64,000 nucleotides of DNA from Lineus longissimus (Eukaryota; Nemertea; Pilidiophora; Heteronemertea; Lineidae), in NCBI RefSeq assembly GCF_910592395.1, contig NC_088311.1, positions 2,234,501-2,298,500 on the forward strand, in the 5' to 3' direction. A program made the translations under genes and the position numbers. A model generated the notes under the pieces. The model ran no database searches. It was given only the letters and a program-made list of their open reading frames with translations, and was not told the DNA's origin. Below, one piece after another: positions 11,885-25,874 of this stretch (the first letter of the stretch is position 1; each line of letters starts with the position of its first letter).

Positions 11885-14682
11885 TTATTGATAGGGGTAT
11901 GATAGACAGGGATTAAGCTTGTTCAATTCGTCGCCAAAAGCGCCTTGATCGTGACGAGGTCTCGCTGGCGGAAGAGTAATTGGGTTCAAATAGTCCCAGA
12001 TAATCGTATAATTCAATATTGCGACAGAGTTTTCTTGATGTATCGTATTTATACAGGTCGGTGATATATTAGATAATGCTCGCAGTTGCTTTTGATGTTT
12101 GAATGGCTTTCCCAAAAAATTTTTAGAAGCGAGGTCAACAGGGTCAAAAGAAATAGTCTTTGGCGCCAATGATGTCAGCAATGCCGGATTTGAATTAAGA
12201 TTCGAGTCGATTCTTTTGGAGTCGGAAATACCCATGCACACGGCAATCGTATCTACATAGCTCCGTGCACGTGATTTGAAGGGACAATTTCAGTGTGCGG
12301 GGATTTACTGAGGTAGCCAGGAAGGTGATATGTAATTTGAATCTATCCGCCTGCTCATCACTGTAGTTACAAACTAAATGCTCATCACTAATGATGAATT
12401 TAGCGTGTAATGTGAGACGGGTTTAACGTGACTTGCAAATCTTAGATTTTTAGGCAAACGTACAGTTACATTCCGTTTTAGTGAGATCTTTTTTGCAGTT
12501 TGATGATATGTCAATAATTCTCTCAGCTCCTTGAGAAGTCACGGTCCTACTTGAAGCTATTTTGCATGAAAAACTGCCTGTCTCATGTCAAAGTTGTCCC
12601 TTCAACAAAGAATGTTTGTAGCTGATTTTATGGTTTGAATGGCCATTTTGAAAAAGGGTTTGGAATCGAGGTCAACCAAAATAGTTGTTGGCCTCAATGT
12701 ACCCTCGGGAATTCAAGCCGCCGACTAGTCAAACCATTCTCTGGAATCAGTGTGTACTTTAGCTTGAAAAGTTCGGGTGAAGGGGTTTTCCTCATGATAA
12801 TATTCACAATGGCATAAGGTGATGGTATAAGAGGGCCGGCGAATCTAGGAACTGGAAGAAGAGGGAGCGTGCACTGCATTTCTCATCAAAATTCCTGGAC
12901 AGGTGTGTTCCAAAATTTCATAAGTGGTCAATTAAAAAAAGTTTACATCAATTGGGAGCCGTGCGTCTGGTGCACCCGCTTGGATCCGCGGCTGATAAAC
13001 GGACATGAATGAATAATAATAAGAAAATGCTTAAAAAAACAGGAAAAAATAGATTCGCCGGGGTTCGAACCCGCGACCATCCGCTCCGCAGTGAAACCGT
13101 CTAACCGCCGAGGCCATCAAGGCTTTACTGATAGAGATATGATAGACAGGGATTTAGGTTGTTCAATTCGTCGCCAAAAGCGCCTTGATCGTGACGAGGT
13201 CTCGCTGGCGGAAGAGTAATTGGGTACAAATAGTCCCAGATAATCGTATAATTCAATATTGCGACAGAGTTTTCTTGATGTATCGTATTTATACAGGTCG
13301 GTGATATATTAGATAATGCTCGCAGTTGCTTTTGATGTTTGAATGGCTTTCCCAAAAAAATTTTAGAAGCGAGGTCAACAGGGTCAAAAGAAATAGTCTT
13401 TGGCGCCAATGATGTCAGCAATGCCGGATTTGAATTAAGATTCGAGTCGATTCTTTTGGAGTCGGAAATGCCCGTGCACACGGCAATCGTATCTATATAG
13501 CTCCGTGCACGTGATTTGAAGGGACAATTTCAGTGTACGGGGATTTAGGTAGCCAGGAAGGTGATATGTAATTTGAATCTATCCGCCTGCTCATCACTGT
13601 ATAGTTACAAACTAAATGCTCATCACTAATGATGAATTTAGCGTGTAATGTGAGACGGGTTTGACGTGACTTGCAAATCTTAGATTTTTAGGCAAACGTA
13701 CAGTTACATTCCGTTTTGGTGAGGTCTTTTTTGCAGTTTGATGATATGTCAATAATTCTCTCAGCTCCTTGAGAAGTCACGGTCCTACTTGAAGCTATTT
13801 TGCATGAAAAACTACCTGTCTTATGCCAAAGTTGTCCCTTCAACAAAGAATGTTTGTAGCTGATTTTATGGTTTGAATGGCCATTTTGAAAAAGGGTTTG
13901 GAATCGAGGTCAACCAAAATAGTTGTTGGCCTCAATGTAGGCCTACCCTCGGGAAGCCGCCGACTATAGTCAAACCATTCTCTGGAATCAGTGTGTACTT
14001 TAGCTTGAAAGGTTTTCCTCATGATAATATTCACAATGGTATAAGATGATGGTATAAGAGGGCCGGCGAATCTAGGAACTGGAAGAAGAGGGAGCGTGCA
14101 CTGCCTTTCTCATCAAAATTCCTGGACAGGTGTGTTCCAAAATTTCATAAGTGGTCAATTAAAAAAAGTTTACATCAATTGGGAGCCGTGCGTCTGGTGC
14201 ACCCGCTTGGATCCGCGCCTGATAAACGGACATGAATGAATAATAACAAGAAAATGCTTTAAAAAAACAGGAAAAAATAGATTCGCCGGGGTTCGAACCC
14301 CGACCATCCAATCCGCAGTGAAACCGCCTAACCGCCGAGGCCATCAAGGCTTTTCTGATTGGGGTATGATAGACAGGGATTTAGCTTGTTCAATTCGTCG
14401 AATCTAGGAACTGGAAGAAGAGGGAGCGTGCACTGCATTTCTCATCAAAATTCCTGGACAGGTGTGTTCCAAAATTTCATAAGTGGTCAATTAAAAAAAG
14501 TTTACATCAATTGGGAGCCGTGCGTCTGGTGCACCCGCTTGGATCCGCGGCTGATAAACGGACATGAATGAGTAATGATAAGAAAATGCTAAAAAAACAG
14601 GAAAAAATAGATTCGCCGGGGTTCGAACCCGCGATCATCCAATCCGCAGTGAAACCGTCTAACCGCCGAGGCCATCAAGGCT
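11885..14682. repeat. Higher-order unit 5: alpha-beta-gamma trimer
   Basis: Alpha begins at 11885, beta at 13125 and gamma at about 14351. This unit starts the regular trimer domain of 2798-bp period that runs rightwards. Confidence 0.92.
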
Positions 14683-17480
14683 TTATTGATAGGGGTATGA
14701 TAGACAGGGATTAAGCTTGTTCAATTCGTCGCCAAAAGCGCCTTGATCGTGACGAGGTCTCGCTGGCGGAAGAGTAATTGGGTTCAAATAGTCCCAGATA
14801 ATCGTATAATTCAATATTGCGACAGAGTTTTCTTGATGTATCGTATTTATACAGGTCGGTGATATATTAGATAATGCTCGCAGTTGCTTTTGATGTTTGA
14901 ATGGCTTTCCCAAAAAATTTTTAGAAGCGAGGTCAACAGGGTCAAAAGAAATAGTCTTTGGCGCCAATGATGTCAGCAATGCCGGATTTGAATTAAGATT
15001 CGAGTCGATTCTTTTGGAGTCGGAAATACCCATGCACACGGCAATCGTATCTACATAGCTCCGTGCACGTGATTTGAAGGGACAATTTCAGTGTGCGGGG
15101 ATTTACTGAGGTAGCCAGGAAGGTGATATGTAATTTGAATCTATCCGCCTGCTCATCACTGTAGTTACAAACTAAATGCTCATCACTAATGATGAATTTA
15201 GCGTGTAATGTGAGACGGGTTTAACGTGACTTGCAAATCTTAGATTTTTAGGCAAACGTACAGTTACATTCCGTTTTAGTGAGATCTTTTTTGCAGTTTG
15301 ATGATATGTCAATAATTCTCTCAGCTCCTTGAGAAGTCACGGTCCTACTTGAAGCTATTTTGCATGAAAAACTGCCTGTCTCATGTCAAAGTTGTCCCTT
15401 CAACAAAGAATGTTTGTAGCTGATTTTATGGTTTGAATGGCCATTTTGAAAAAGGGTTTGGAATCGAGGTCAACCAAAATAGTTGTTGGCCTCAATGTAC
15501 CCTCGGGAATTCAAGCCGCCGACTAGTCAAACCATTCTCTGGAATCAGTGTGTACTTTAGCTTGAAAAGTTCGGGTGAAGGGGTTTTCCTCATGATAATA
15601 TTCACAATGGCATAAGGTGATGGTATAAGAGGGCCGGCGAATCTAGGAACTGGAAGAAGAGGGAGCGTGCACTGCATTTCTCATCAAAATTCCTGGACAG
15701 GTGTGTTCCAAAATTTCATAAGTGGTCAATTAAAAAAAGTTTACATCAATTGGGAGCCGTGCGTCTGGTGCACCCGCTTGGATCCGCGGCTGATAAACGG
15801 ACATGAATGAATAATAATAAGAAAACGCTTAAAAAAACAGGAAAAAATAGATTCGCCGGGGTTCGAACCCGCGACCATCCGCTCCGCAGTGAAACCGTCT
15901 AACCGCCGAGGCCATCAAGGCTTTACTGATAGAGATATGATAGACAGGGATTTAGGTTGTTCAATTCGTCGCCAAAAGCGCCTTGATCGTGACGAGGTCT
16001 CGCTGGCGGAAGAGTAATTGGGTACAAATAGTCCCAGATAATCGTATAATTCAATATTGCGACAGAGTTTTCTTGATGTATCGTATTTATACAGGTCGGT
16101 GATATATTAGATAATGCTCGCAGTTGCTTTTGATGTTTGAATGGCTTTCCCAAAAAATTTTTAGAAGCGAGGTCAACAGGGTCAAAAGAAATAGTCTTTG
16201 GCGCCAATGATGTCAGCAATGCCGGATTTGAATTAAGATTCGAGTCGATTCTTTTGGAGTCGGAAATGTCCATGCACACGGCAATCGTATCTATATAGCT
16301 CCGTGCACGTGATTTGAAGGGACAATTTCAGTGTACGGGGATTTAGGTAGCCAGGAAGGTGATATGTAATTTGAATCTATCCGCCTGCTCATCACTGTAT
16401 AGTTACAAACTAAATGCTCATCACTAATGATGAATTTAGCGTGTAATGTGAGACGGGTTTGACGTGACTTGCAAATCTTAGATTTTTAGGCAAACGTACA
16501 GTTACATTCCGTTTTGGTGAGGTCTTTTTTGCAGTTTGATGATATGTCAATAATTCTCTCAGCTCCTTGAGAAGTCACGGTCCTACTTGAAGCTATTTTG
16601 CATGAAAAACTACCTGTCTTATGCCAAAGTTGTCCCTTCAACAAAGAATGTTTGTAGCTGATTTTATGGTTTGAATGGCCATTTTGAAAAAGGGTTTGGA
16701 ATCGAGGTCAACCAAAATAGTTGTTGGCCTCAATGTAGGCCTACCCTCGGGAAGCCGCCGACTATAGTCAAACCATTCTCTGGAATCAGTGTGTACTTTA
16801 GCTTGAAAGGTTTTCCTCATGATAATATTCACAATGGTATAAGATGATGGTATAAGAGGGCCGGCGAATCTAGGAACTGGAAGAAGAGGGAGCGTGCACT
16901 GCCTTTCTCATCAAAATTCCTGGACAGGTGTGTTCCAAAATTTCATAAGTGGTCAATTAAAAAAAGTTTACATCAATTGGGAGCCGTGCGTCTGGTGCAC
17001 CCGCTTGGATCCGCGCCTGATAAACGGACATGAATGAATAATAACAAGAAAATGCTTTCAAAAAACAGGAAAAAATAGATTCGCCGGGGTTCGAACCCCG
17101 ACCATCCAATCCGCAGTGAAACCGCCTAACCGCCGAGGCCATCAAGGCTTTTCTGATTGGGGTATGATAGACAGGGATTTAGCTTGTTCAATTCGTCGAA
17201 TCTAGGAACTGGAAGAAGAGGGAGCGTGCACTGCATTTCTCATCAAAATTCCTGGACAGGTGTGTTCCAAAATTTCATAAGTGGTCAATTAAAAAAAGTT
17301 TACATCAATTGGGAGCCGTGCGTCTGGTGCACCCGCTTGGATCCGCGGCTGATAAACGGACATGAATGAGTAATGATAAGAAAATGCTAAAAAAACAGGA
17401 AAAAATAGATTCGCCGGGGTTCGAACCCGCGATCATCCAATCCGCAGTGAAACCGTCTAACCGCCGAGGCCATCAAGGCT
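14683..17480. repeat. Higher-order unit 6: alpha-beta-gamma trimer
   Basis: Alpha begins at 14683, beta at 15923, gamma at about 17149. The beta half carries an alpha-type A/T run (AAAAAATTTTTAG near 16152), a small gene-conversion-like patch also present in the beta at 24317. Confidence 0.9.
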
Positions 17481-20278
17481 TTATTGATAGGGGTATGATA
17501 GACAGGGATTAAGCTTGTTCAATTCGTCGCCAAAAGCGCCTTGATCGTGACGAGGTCTCGCTGGCGGAAGAGTAATTGGGTTCAAATAGTCCCAGATAAT
17601 CGTATAATTCAATATTGCGACAGAGTTTTCTTGATGTATCGTATTTATACAGGTCGGTGATATATTAGATAATGCTCGCAGTTGCTTTTGATGTTTGAAT
17701 GGCTTTCCCAAAAAATTTTTAGAAGCGAGGTCAACAGGGTCAAAAGAAATAGTCTTTGGCGCCAATGATGTCAGCAATGCCGGATTTGAATTAAGATTCG
17801 AGTCGATTCTTTTGGAGTCGGAAATACCCATGCACACGGCAATCGTATCTACATAGCTCCGTGCACGTGATTTGAAGGGACAATTTCAGTGTGCGGGGAT
17901 TTACTGAGGTAGCCAGGAAGGTGATATGTAATTTGAATCTATCCGCCTGCTCATCACTGTAGTTACAAACTAAATGCTCATCACTAATGATGAATTTAGC
18001 GTGTAATGTGAGACGGGTTTAACGTGACTTGCAAATCTTAGATTTTTAGGCAAACGTACAGTTACATTCCGTTTTAGTGAGATCTTTTTTGCAGTTTGAT
18101 GATATGTCAATAATTCTCTCAGCTCCTTGAGAAGTCACGGTCCTACTTGAAGCTATTTTGCATGAAAAACTGCCTGTCTCATGTCAAAGTTGTCCCTTCA
18201 ACAAAGAATGTTTGTAGCTGATTTTATGGTTTGAATGGCCATTTTGAAAAAGGGTTTGGAATCGAGGTCAACCAAAATAGTTGTTGGCCTCAATGTACCC
18301 TCGGGAATTCAAGCCGCCGACTAGTCAAACCATTCTCTGGAATCAGTGTGTACTTTAGCTTGAAAAGTTCGGGTGAAGGGGTTTTCCTCATGATAATATT
18401 CACAATGGCATAAGGTGATGGTATAAGAGGGCCGGCGAATCTAGGAACTGGAAGAAGAGGGAGCGTGCACTGCATTTCTCATCAAAATTCCTGGACAGGT
18501 GTGTTCCAAAATTTCATAAGTGGTCAATTAAAAAAAGTTTACATCAATTGGGAGCCGTGCGTCTGGTGCACCCGCTTGGATCCGCGGCTGATAAACGGAC
18601 ATGAATGAATAATAATAAGAAAATGCTTAAAAAAACAGGAAAAAATAGATTCGCCGGGGTTCGAACCCGCGACCATCCGCTCCGCAGTGAAACCGTCTAA
18701 CCGCCGAGGCCATCAAGGCTTTACTGATAGAGATATGATAGACAGGGATTTAGGTTGTTCAATTCGTCGCCAAAAGCGCCTTGATCGTGACGAGGTCTCG
18801 CTGGCGGAAGAGTAATTGGGTACAAATAGTCCCAGATAATCGTATAATTCAATATTGCGACAGAGTTTTCTTGATGTATCGTATTTATACAGGTCGGTGA
18901 TATATTAGATAATGCTCGCAGTTGCTTTTGATGTTTGAATGGCTTTCCCAAAAAAATTTTAGAAGCGAGGTCAACAGGGTCAAAAGAAATAGTCTTTGGC
19001 GCCAATGATGTCAGCAATGCCGGATTTGAATTAAGATTCGAGTCGATTCTTTTGGAGTCGGAAATGCCCATGCACACGGCAATCGTATCTATATAGCTCC
19101 GTGCACGTGATTTGAAGGGACAATTTCAGTGTACGGGGATTTAGGTAGCCAGGAAGGTGATATGTAATTTGAATCTATCCGCCTGCTCATCACTGTATAG
19201 TTACAAACTAAATGCTCATCACTAATGATGAATTTAGCGTGTAATGTGAGACGGGTTTGACGTGACTTGCAAATCTTAGATTTTTAGGCAAACGTACAGT
19301 TACATTCCGTTTTGGTGAGGTCTTTTTTGCAGTTTGATGATATGTCAATAATTCTCTCAGCTCCTTGAGAAGTCACGGTCCTACTTGAAGCTATTTTGCA
19401 TGAAAAACTACCTGTCTTATGCCAAAGTTGTCCCTTCAACAAAGAATGTTTGTAGCTGATTTTATGGTTTGAATGGCCATTTTGAAAAAGGGTTTGGAAT
19501 CGAGGTCAACCAAAATAGTTGTTGGCCTCAATGTAGGCCTACCCTCGGGAAGCCGCCGACTATAGTCAAACCATTCTCTGGAATCAGTGTGTACTTTAGC
19601 TTGAAAGGTTTTCCTCATGATAATATTCACAATGGTATAAGATGATGGTATAAGAGGGCCGGCGAATCTAGGAACTGGAAGAAGAGGGAGCGTGCACTGC
19701 CTTTCTCATCAAAATTCCTGGACAGGTGTGTTCCAAAATTTCATAAGTGGTCAATTAAAAAAAGTTTACATCAATTGGGAGCCGTGCGTCTGGTGCACCC
19801 GCTTGGATCCGCGCCTGATAAACGGACATGAATGAATAATAACAAGAAAATGCTTTAAAAAAACAGGAAAAAATAGATTCGCCGGGGTTCGAACCCCGAC
19901 CATCCAATCCGCAGTGAAACCGCCTAACCGCCGAGGCCATCAAGGCTTTTCTGATTGGGGTATGATAGACAGGGATTTAGCTTGTTCAATTCGTCGAATC
20001 TAGGAACTGGAAGAAGAGGGAGCGTGCACTGCATTTCTCATCAAAATTCCTGGACAGGTGTGTTCCAAAATTTCATAAGTGGTCAATTAAAAAAAGTTTA
20101 CATCAATTGGGAGCCGTGCGTCTGGTGCACCCGCTTGGATCCGCGGCTGATAAACGGACATGAATGAGTAATGATAAGAAAATGCTAAAAAAACAGGAAA
20201 AAATAGATTCGCCGGGGTTCGAACCCGCGATCATCCAATCCGCAGTGAAACCGTCTAACCGCCGAGGCCATCAAGGCT
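17481..20278. repeat. Higher-order unit 7: alpha-beta-gamma trimer
   Basis: Alpha begins at 17481, beta at 18721, gamma at about 19947. A regular 2798-bp unit. Confidence 0.92.
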
Positions 20279-23076
20279 TTATTGATAGGGGTATGATAGA
20301 CAGGGATTAAGCTTGTTCAATTCGTCGCCAAAAGCGCCTTGATCGTGACGAGGTCTCGCTGGCGGAAGAGTAATTGGGTTCAAATAGTCCCAGATAATCG
20401 TATAATTCAATATTGCGACAGAGTTTTCTTGATGTATCGTATTTATACAGGTCGGTGATATATTAGATAATGCTCGCAGTTGCTTTTGATGTTTGAATGG
20501 CTTTCCCAAAAAATTTTTAGAAGCGAGGTCAACAGGGTCAAAAGAAATAGTCTTTGGCGCCAATGATGTCAGCAATGCCGGATTTGAATTAAGATTCGAG
20601 TCGATTCTTTTGGAGTCGGAAATACCCATGCACACGGCAATCGTATCTACATAGCTCCGTGCACGTGATTTGAAGGGACAATTTCAGTGTGCGGGGATTT
20701 ACTGAGGTAGCCAGGAAGGTGATATGTAATTTGAATCTATCCGCCTGCTCATCACTGTAGTTACAAACTAAATGCTCATCACTAATGATGAATTTAGCGT
20801 GTAATGTGAGACGGGTTTAACGTGACTTGCAAATCTTAGATTTTTAGGCAAACGTACAGTTACATTCCGTTTTAGTGAGATCTTTTTTGCAGTTTGATGA
20901 TATGTCAATAATTCTCTCAGCTCCTTGAGAAGTCACGGTCCTACTTGAAGCTATTTTGCATGAAAAACTGCCTGTCTCATGTCAAAGTTGTCCCTTCAAC
21001 AAAGAATGTTTGTAGCTGATTTTATGGTTTGAATGGCCATTTTGAAAAAGGGTTTGGAATCGAGGTCAACCAAAATAGTTGTTGGCCTCAATGTACCCTC
21101 GGGAATTCAAGCCGCCGACTAGTCAAACCATTCTCTGGAATCAGTGTGTACTTTAGCTTGAAAAGTTCGGGTGAAGGGGTTTTCCTCATGATAATATTCA
21201 CAATGGCATAAGGTGATGGTATAAGAGGGCCGGCGAATCTAGGAACTGGAAGAAGAGGGAGCGTGCACTGCATTTCTCATCAAAATTCCTGGACAGGTGT
21301 GTTCCAAAATTTCATAAGTGGTCAATTAAAAAAAGTTTACATCAATTGGGAGCCGTGCGTCTGGTGCACCCGCTTGGATCCGCGGCTGATAAACGGACAT
21401 GAATGAATAATAATAAGAAAATGCTTAAAAAAACAGGAAAAAATAGATTCGCCGGGGTTCGAACCCGCGACCATCCGCTCCGCAGTGAAACCGTCTAACC
21501 GCCGAGGCCATCAAGGCTTTACTGATAGAGATATGATAGACAGGGATTTAGGTTGTTCAATTCGTCGCCAAAAGCGCCTTGATCGTGACGAGGTCTCGCT
21601 GGCGGAAGAGTAATTGGGTACAAATAGTCCCAGATAATCGTATAATTCAATATTGCGACAGAGTTTTCTTGATGTATCGTATTTATACAGGTCGGTGATA
21701 TATTAGATAATGCTCGCAGTTGCTTTTGATGTTTGAATGGCTTTCCCAAAAAAATTTTAGAAGCGAGGTCAACAGGGTCAAAAGAAATAGTCTTTGGCGC
21801 CAATGATGTCAGCAATGCCGGATTTGAATTAAGATTCGAGTCGATTCTTTTGGAGTCGGAAATGCCCGTGCACACGGCAATCGTATCTATATAGCTCCGT
21901 GCACGTGATTTGAAGGGACAATTTCAGTGTACGGGGATTTAGGTAGCCAGGAAGGTGATATGTAATTTGAATCTATCCGCCTGCTCATCACTGTATAGTT
22001 ACAAACTAAATGCTCATCACTAATGATGAATTTAGCGTGTAATGTGAGACGGGTTTGACGTGACTTGCAAATCTTAGATTTTTAGGCAAACGTACAGTTA
22101 CATTCCGTTTTGGTGAGGTCTTTTTTGCAGTTTGATGATATGTCAATAATTCTCTCAGCTCCTTGAGAAGTCACGGTCCTACTTGAAGCTATTTTGCATG
22201 AAAAACTACCTGTCTTATGCCAAAGTTGTCCCTTCAACAAAGAATGTTTGTAGCTGATTTTATGGTTTGAATGGCCATTTTGAAAAAGGGTTTGGAATCG
22301 AGGTCAACCAAAATAGTTGTTGGCCTCAATGTAGGCCTACCCTCGGGAAGCCGCCGACTATAGTCAAACCATTCTCTGGAATCAGTGTGTACTTTAGCTT
22401 GAAAGGTTTTCCTCATGATAATATTCACAATGGTATAAGATGATGGTATAAGAGGGCCGGCGAATCTAGGAACTGGAAGAAGAGGGAGCGTGCACTGCCT
22501 TTCTCATCAAAATTCCTGGACAGGTGTGTTCCAAAATTTCATAAGTGGTCAATTAAAAAAAGTTTACATCAATTGGGAGCCGTGCGTCTGGTGCACCCGC
22601 TTGGATCCGCGCCTGATAAACGGACATGAATGAATAATAACAAGAAAATGCTTTAAAAAAACAGGAAAAAATAGATTCGCCGGGGTTCGAACCCCGACCA
22701 TCCAATCCGCAGTGAAACCGCCTAACCGCCGAGGCCATCAAGGCTTTTCTGATTGGGGTATGATAGACAGGGATTTAGCTTGTTCAATTCGTCGAATCTA
22801 GGAACTGGAAGAAGAGGGAGCGTGCACTGCATTTCTCATCAAAATTCCTGGACAGGTGTGTTCCAAAATTTCATAAGTGGTCAATTAAAAAAAGTTTACA
22901 TCAATTGGGAGCCGTGCGTCTGGTGCACCCGCTTGGATCCGCGGCTGATAAACGGACATGAATGAGTAATGATAAGAAAATGCTAAAAAAACAGGAAAAA
23001 ATAGATTCGCCGGGGTTCGAACCCGCGATCATCCAATCCGCAGTGAAACCGTCTAACCGCCGAGGCCATCAAGGCT
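20279..23076. repeat. Higher-order unit 8: alpha-beta-gamma trimer
   Basis: Alpha begins at 20279, beta at 21519, gamma at about 22745. The beta has the CCCGTGC marker of units 1-3 and 5, so marker types alternate along the array rather than forming one block. Confidence 0.92.
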
Positions 23077-25874
23077 TTATTGATAGGGGTATGATAGACA
23101 GGGATTAAGCTTGTTCAATTCGTCGCCAAAAGCGCCTTGATCGTGACGAGGTCTCGCTGGCGGAAGAGTAATTGGGTTCAAATAGTCCCAGATAATCGTA
23201 TAATTCAATATTGCGACAGAGTTTTCTTGATGTATCGTATTTATACAGGTCGGTGATATATTAGATAATGCTCGCAGTTGCTTTTGATGTTTGAATGGCT
23301 TTCCCAAAAAATTTTTAGAAGCGAGGTCAACAGGGTCAAAAGAAATAGTCTTTGGCGCCAATGATGTCAGCAATGCCGGATTTGAATTAAGATTCGAGTC
23401 GATTCTTTTGGAGTCGGAAATACCCATGCACACGGCAATCGTATCTACATAGCTCCGTGCACGTGATTTGAAGGGACAATTTCAGTGTGCGGGGATTTAC
23501 TGAGGTAGCCAGGAAGGTGATATGTAATTTGAATCTATCCGCCTGCTCATCACTGTAGTTACAAACTAAATGCTCATCACTAATGATGAATTTAGCGTGT
23601 AATGTGAGACGGGTTTAACGTGACTTGCAAATCTTAGATTTTTAGGCAAACGTACAGTTACATTCCGTTTTAGTGAGATCTTTTTTGCAGTTTGATGATA
23701 TGTCAATAATTCTCTCAGCTCCTTGAGAAGTCACGGTCCTACTTGAAGCTATTTTGCATGAAAAACTGCCTGTCTCATGTCAAAGTTGTCCCTTCAACAA
23801 AGAATGTTTGTAGCTGATTTTATGGTTTGAATGGCCATTTTGAAAAAGGGTTTGGAATCGAGGTCAACCAAAATAGTTGTTGGCCTCAATGTACCCTCGG
23901 GAATTCAAGCCGCCGACTAGTCAAACCATTCTCTGGAATCAGTGTGTACTTTAGCTTGAAAAGTTCGGGTGAAGGGGTTTTCCTCATGATAATATTCACA
24001 ATGGCATAAGGTGATGGTATAAGAGGGCCGGCGAATCTAGGAACTGGAAGAAGAGGGAGCGTGCACTGCATTTCTCATCAAAATTCCTGGACAGGTGTGT
24101 TCCAAAATTTCATAAGTGGTCAATTAAAAAAAGTTTACATCAATTGGGAGCCGTGCGTCTGGTGCACCCGCTTGGATCCGCGGCTGATAAACGGACATGA
24201 ATGAATAATAATAAGAAAACGCTTAAAAAAACAGGAAAAAATAGATTCGCCGGGGTTCGAACCCGCGACCATCCGCTCCGCAGTGAAACCGTCTAACCGC
24301 CGAGGCCATCAAGGCTTTACTGATAGAGATATGATAGACAGGGATTTAGGTTGTTCAATTCGTCGCCAAAAGCGCCTTGATCGTGACGAGGTCTCGCTGG
24401 CGGAAGAGTAATTGGGTACAAATAGTCCCAGATAATCGTATAATTCAATATTGCGACAGAGTTTTCTTGATGTATCGTATTTATACAGGTCGGTGATATA
24501 TTAGATAATGCTCGCAGTTGCTTTTGATGTTTGAATGGCTTTCCCAAAAAATTTTTAGAAGCGAGGTCAACAGGGTCAAAAGAAATAGTCTTTGGCGCCA
24601 ATGATGTCAGCAATGCCGGATTTGAATTAAGATTCGAGTCGATTCTTTTGGAGTCGGAAATGCCCATGCACACGGCAATCGTATCTATATAGCTCCGTGC
24701 ACGTGATTTGAAGGGACAATTTCAGTGTACGGGGATTTAGGTAGCCAGGAAGGTGATATGTAATTTGAATCTATCCGCCTGCTCATCACTGTATAGTTAC
24801 AAACTAAATGCTCATCACTAATGATGAATTTAGCGTGTAATGTGAGACGGGTTTGACGTGACTTGCAAATCTTAGATTTTTAGGCAAACGTACAGTTACA
24901 TTCCGTTTTGGTGAGGTCTTTTATGCAGTTTGATGATATGTCAATAATTCTCTCAGCTCCTTGAGAAGTCACGGTCCTACTTGAAGCTATTTTGCATGAA
25001 AAACTACCTGTCTTATGCCAAAGTTGTCCCTTCAACAAAGAATGTTTGTAGCTGATTTTATGGTTTGAATGGCCATTTTGAAAAAGGGTTTGGAATCGAG
25101 GTCAACCAAAATAGTTGTTGGCCTCAATGTAGGCCTACCCTCGGGAAGCCGCCGACTATAGTCAAACCATTCTCTGGAATCAGTGTGTACTTTAGCTTGA
25201 AAGGTTTTCCTCATGATAATATTCACAATGGTATAAGATGATGGTATAAGAGGGCCGGCGAATCTAGGAACTGGAAGAAGAGGGAGCGTGCACTGCCTTT
25301 CTCATCAAAATTCCTGGACAGGTGTGTTCCAAAATTTCATAAGTGGTCAATTAAAAAAAGTTTACATCAATTGGGAGCCGTGCGTCTGGTGCACCCGCTT
25401 GGATCCGCGCCTGATAAACGGACATGAATGAATAATAACAAGAAAATGCTTTAAAAAAACAGGAAAAAATAGATTCGCCGGGGTTCGAACCCCGACCATC
25501 CAATCCGCAGTGAAACCGCCTAACCGCCGAGGCCATCAAGGCTTTTCTGATTGGGGTATGATAGACAGGGATTTAGCTTGTTCAATTCGTCGAATCTAGG
25601 AACTGGAAGAAGAGGGAGCGTGCACTGCATTTCTCATCAAAATTCCTGGACAGGTGTGTTCCAAAATTTCATAAGTGGTCAATTAAAAAAAGTTTACATC
25701 AATTGGGAGCCGTGCGTCTGGTGCACCCGCTTGGATCCGCGGCTGATAAACGGACATGAATGAGTAATGATAAGAAAATGCTAAAAAAACAGGAAAAAAT
25801 AGATTCGCCGGGGTTCGAACCCGCGATCATCCAATCCGCAGTGAAACCGTCTAACCGCCGAGGCCATCAAGGCT
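23077..25874. repeat. Higher-order unit 9: alpha-beta-gamma trimer
   Basis: Alpha begins at 23077, beta at 24317, gamma at about 25543. The beta again has the alpha-type A/T run (near 24546) and a private T-to-A change in the TTTTTTGCAG stretch near 24923. Confidence 0.92.
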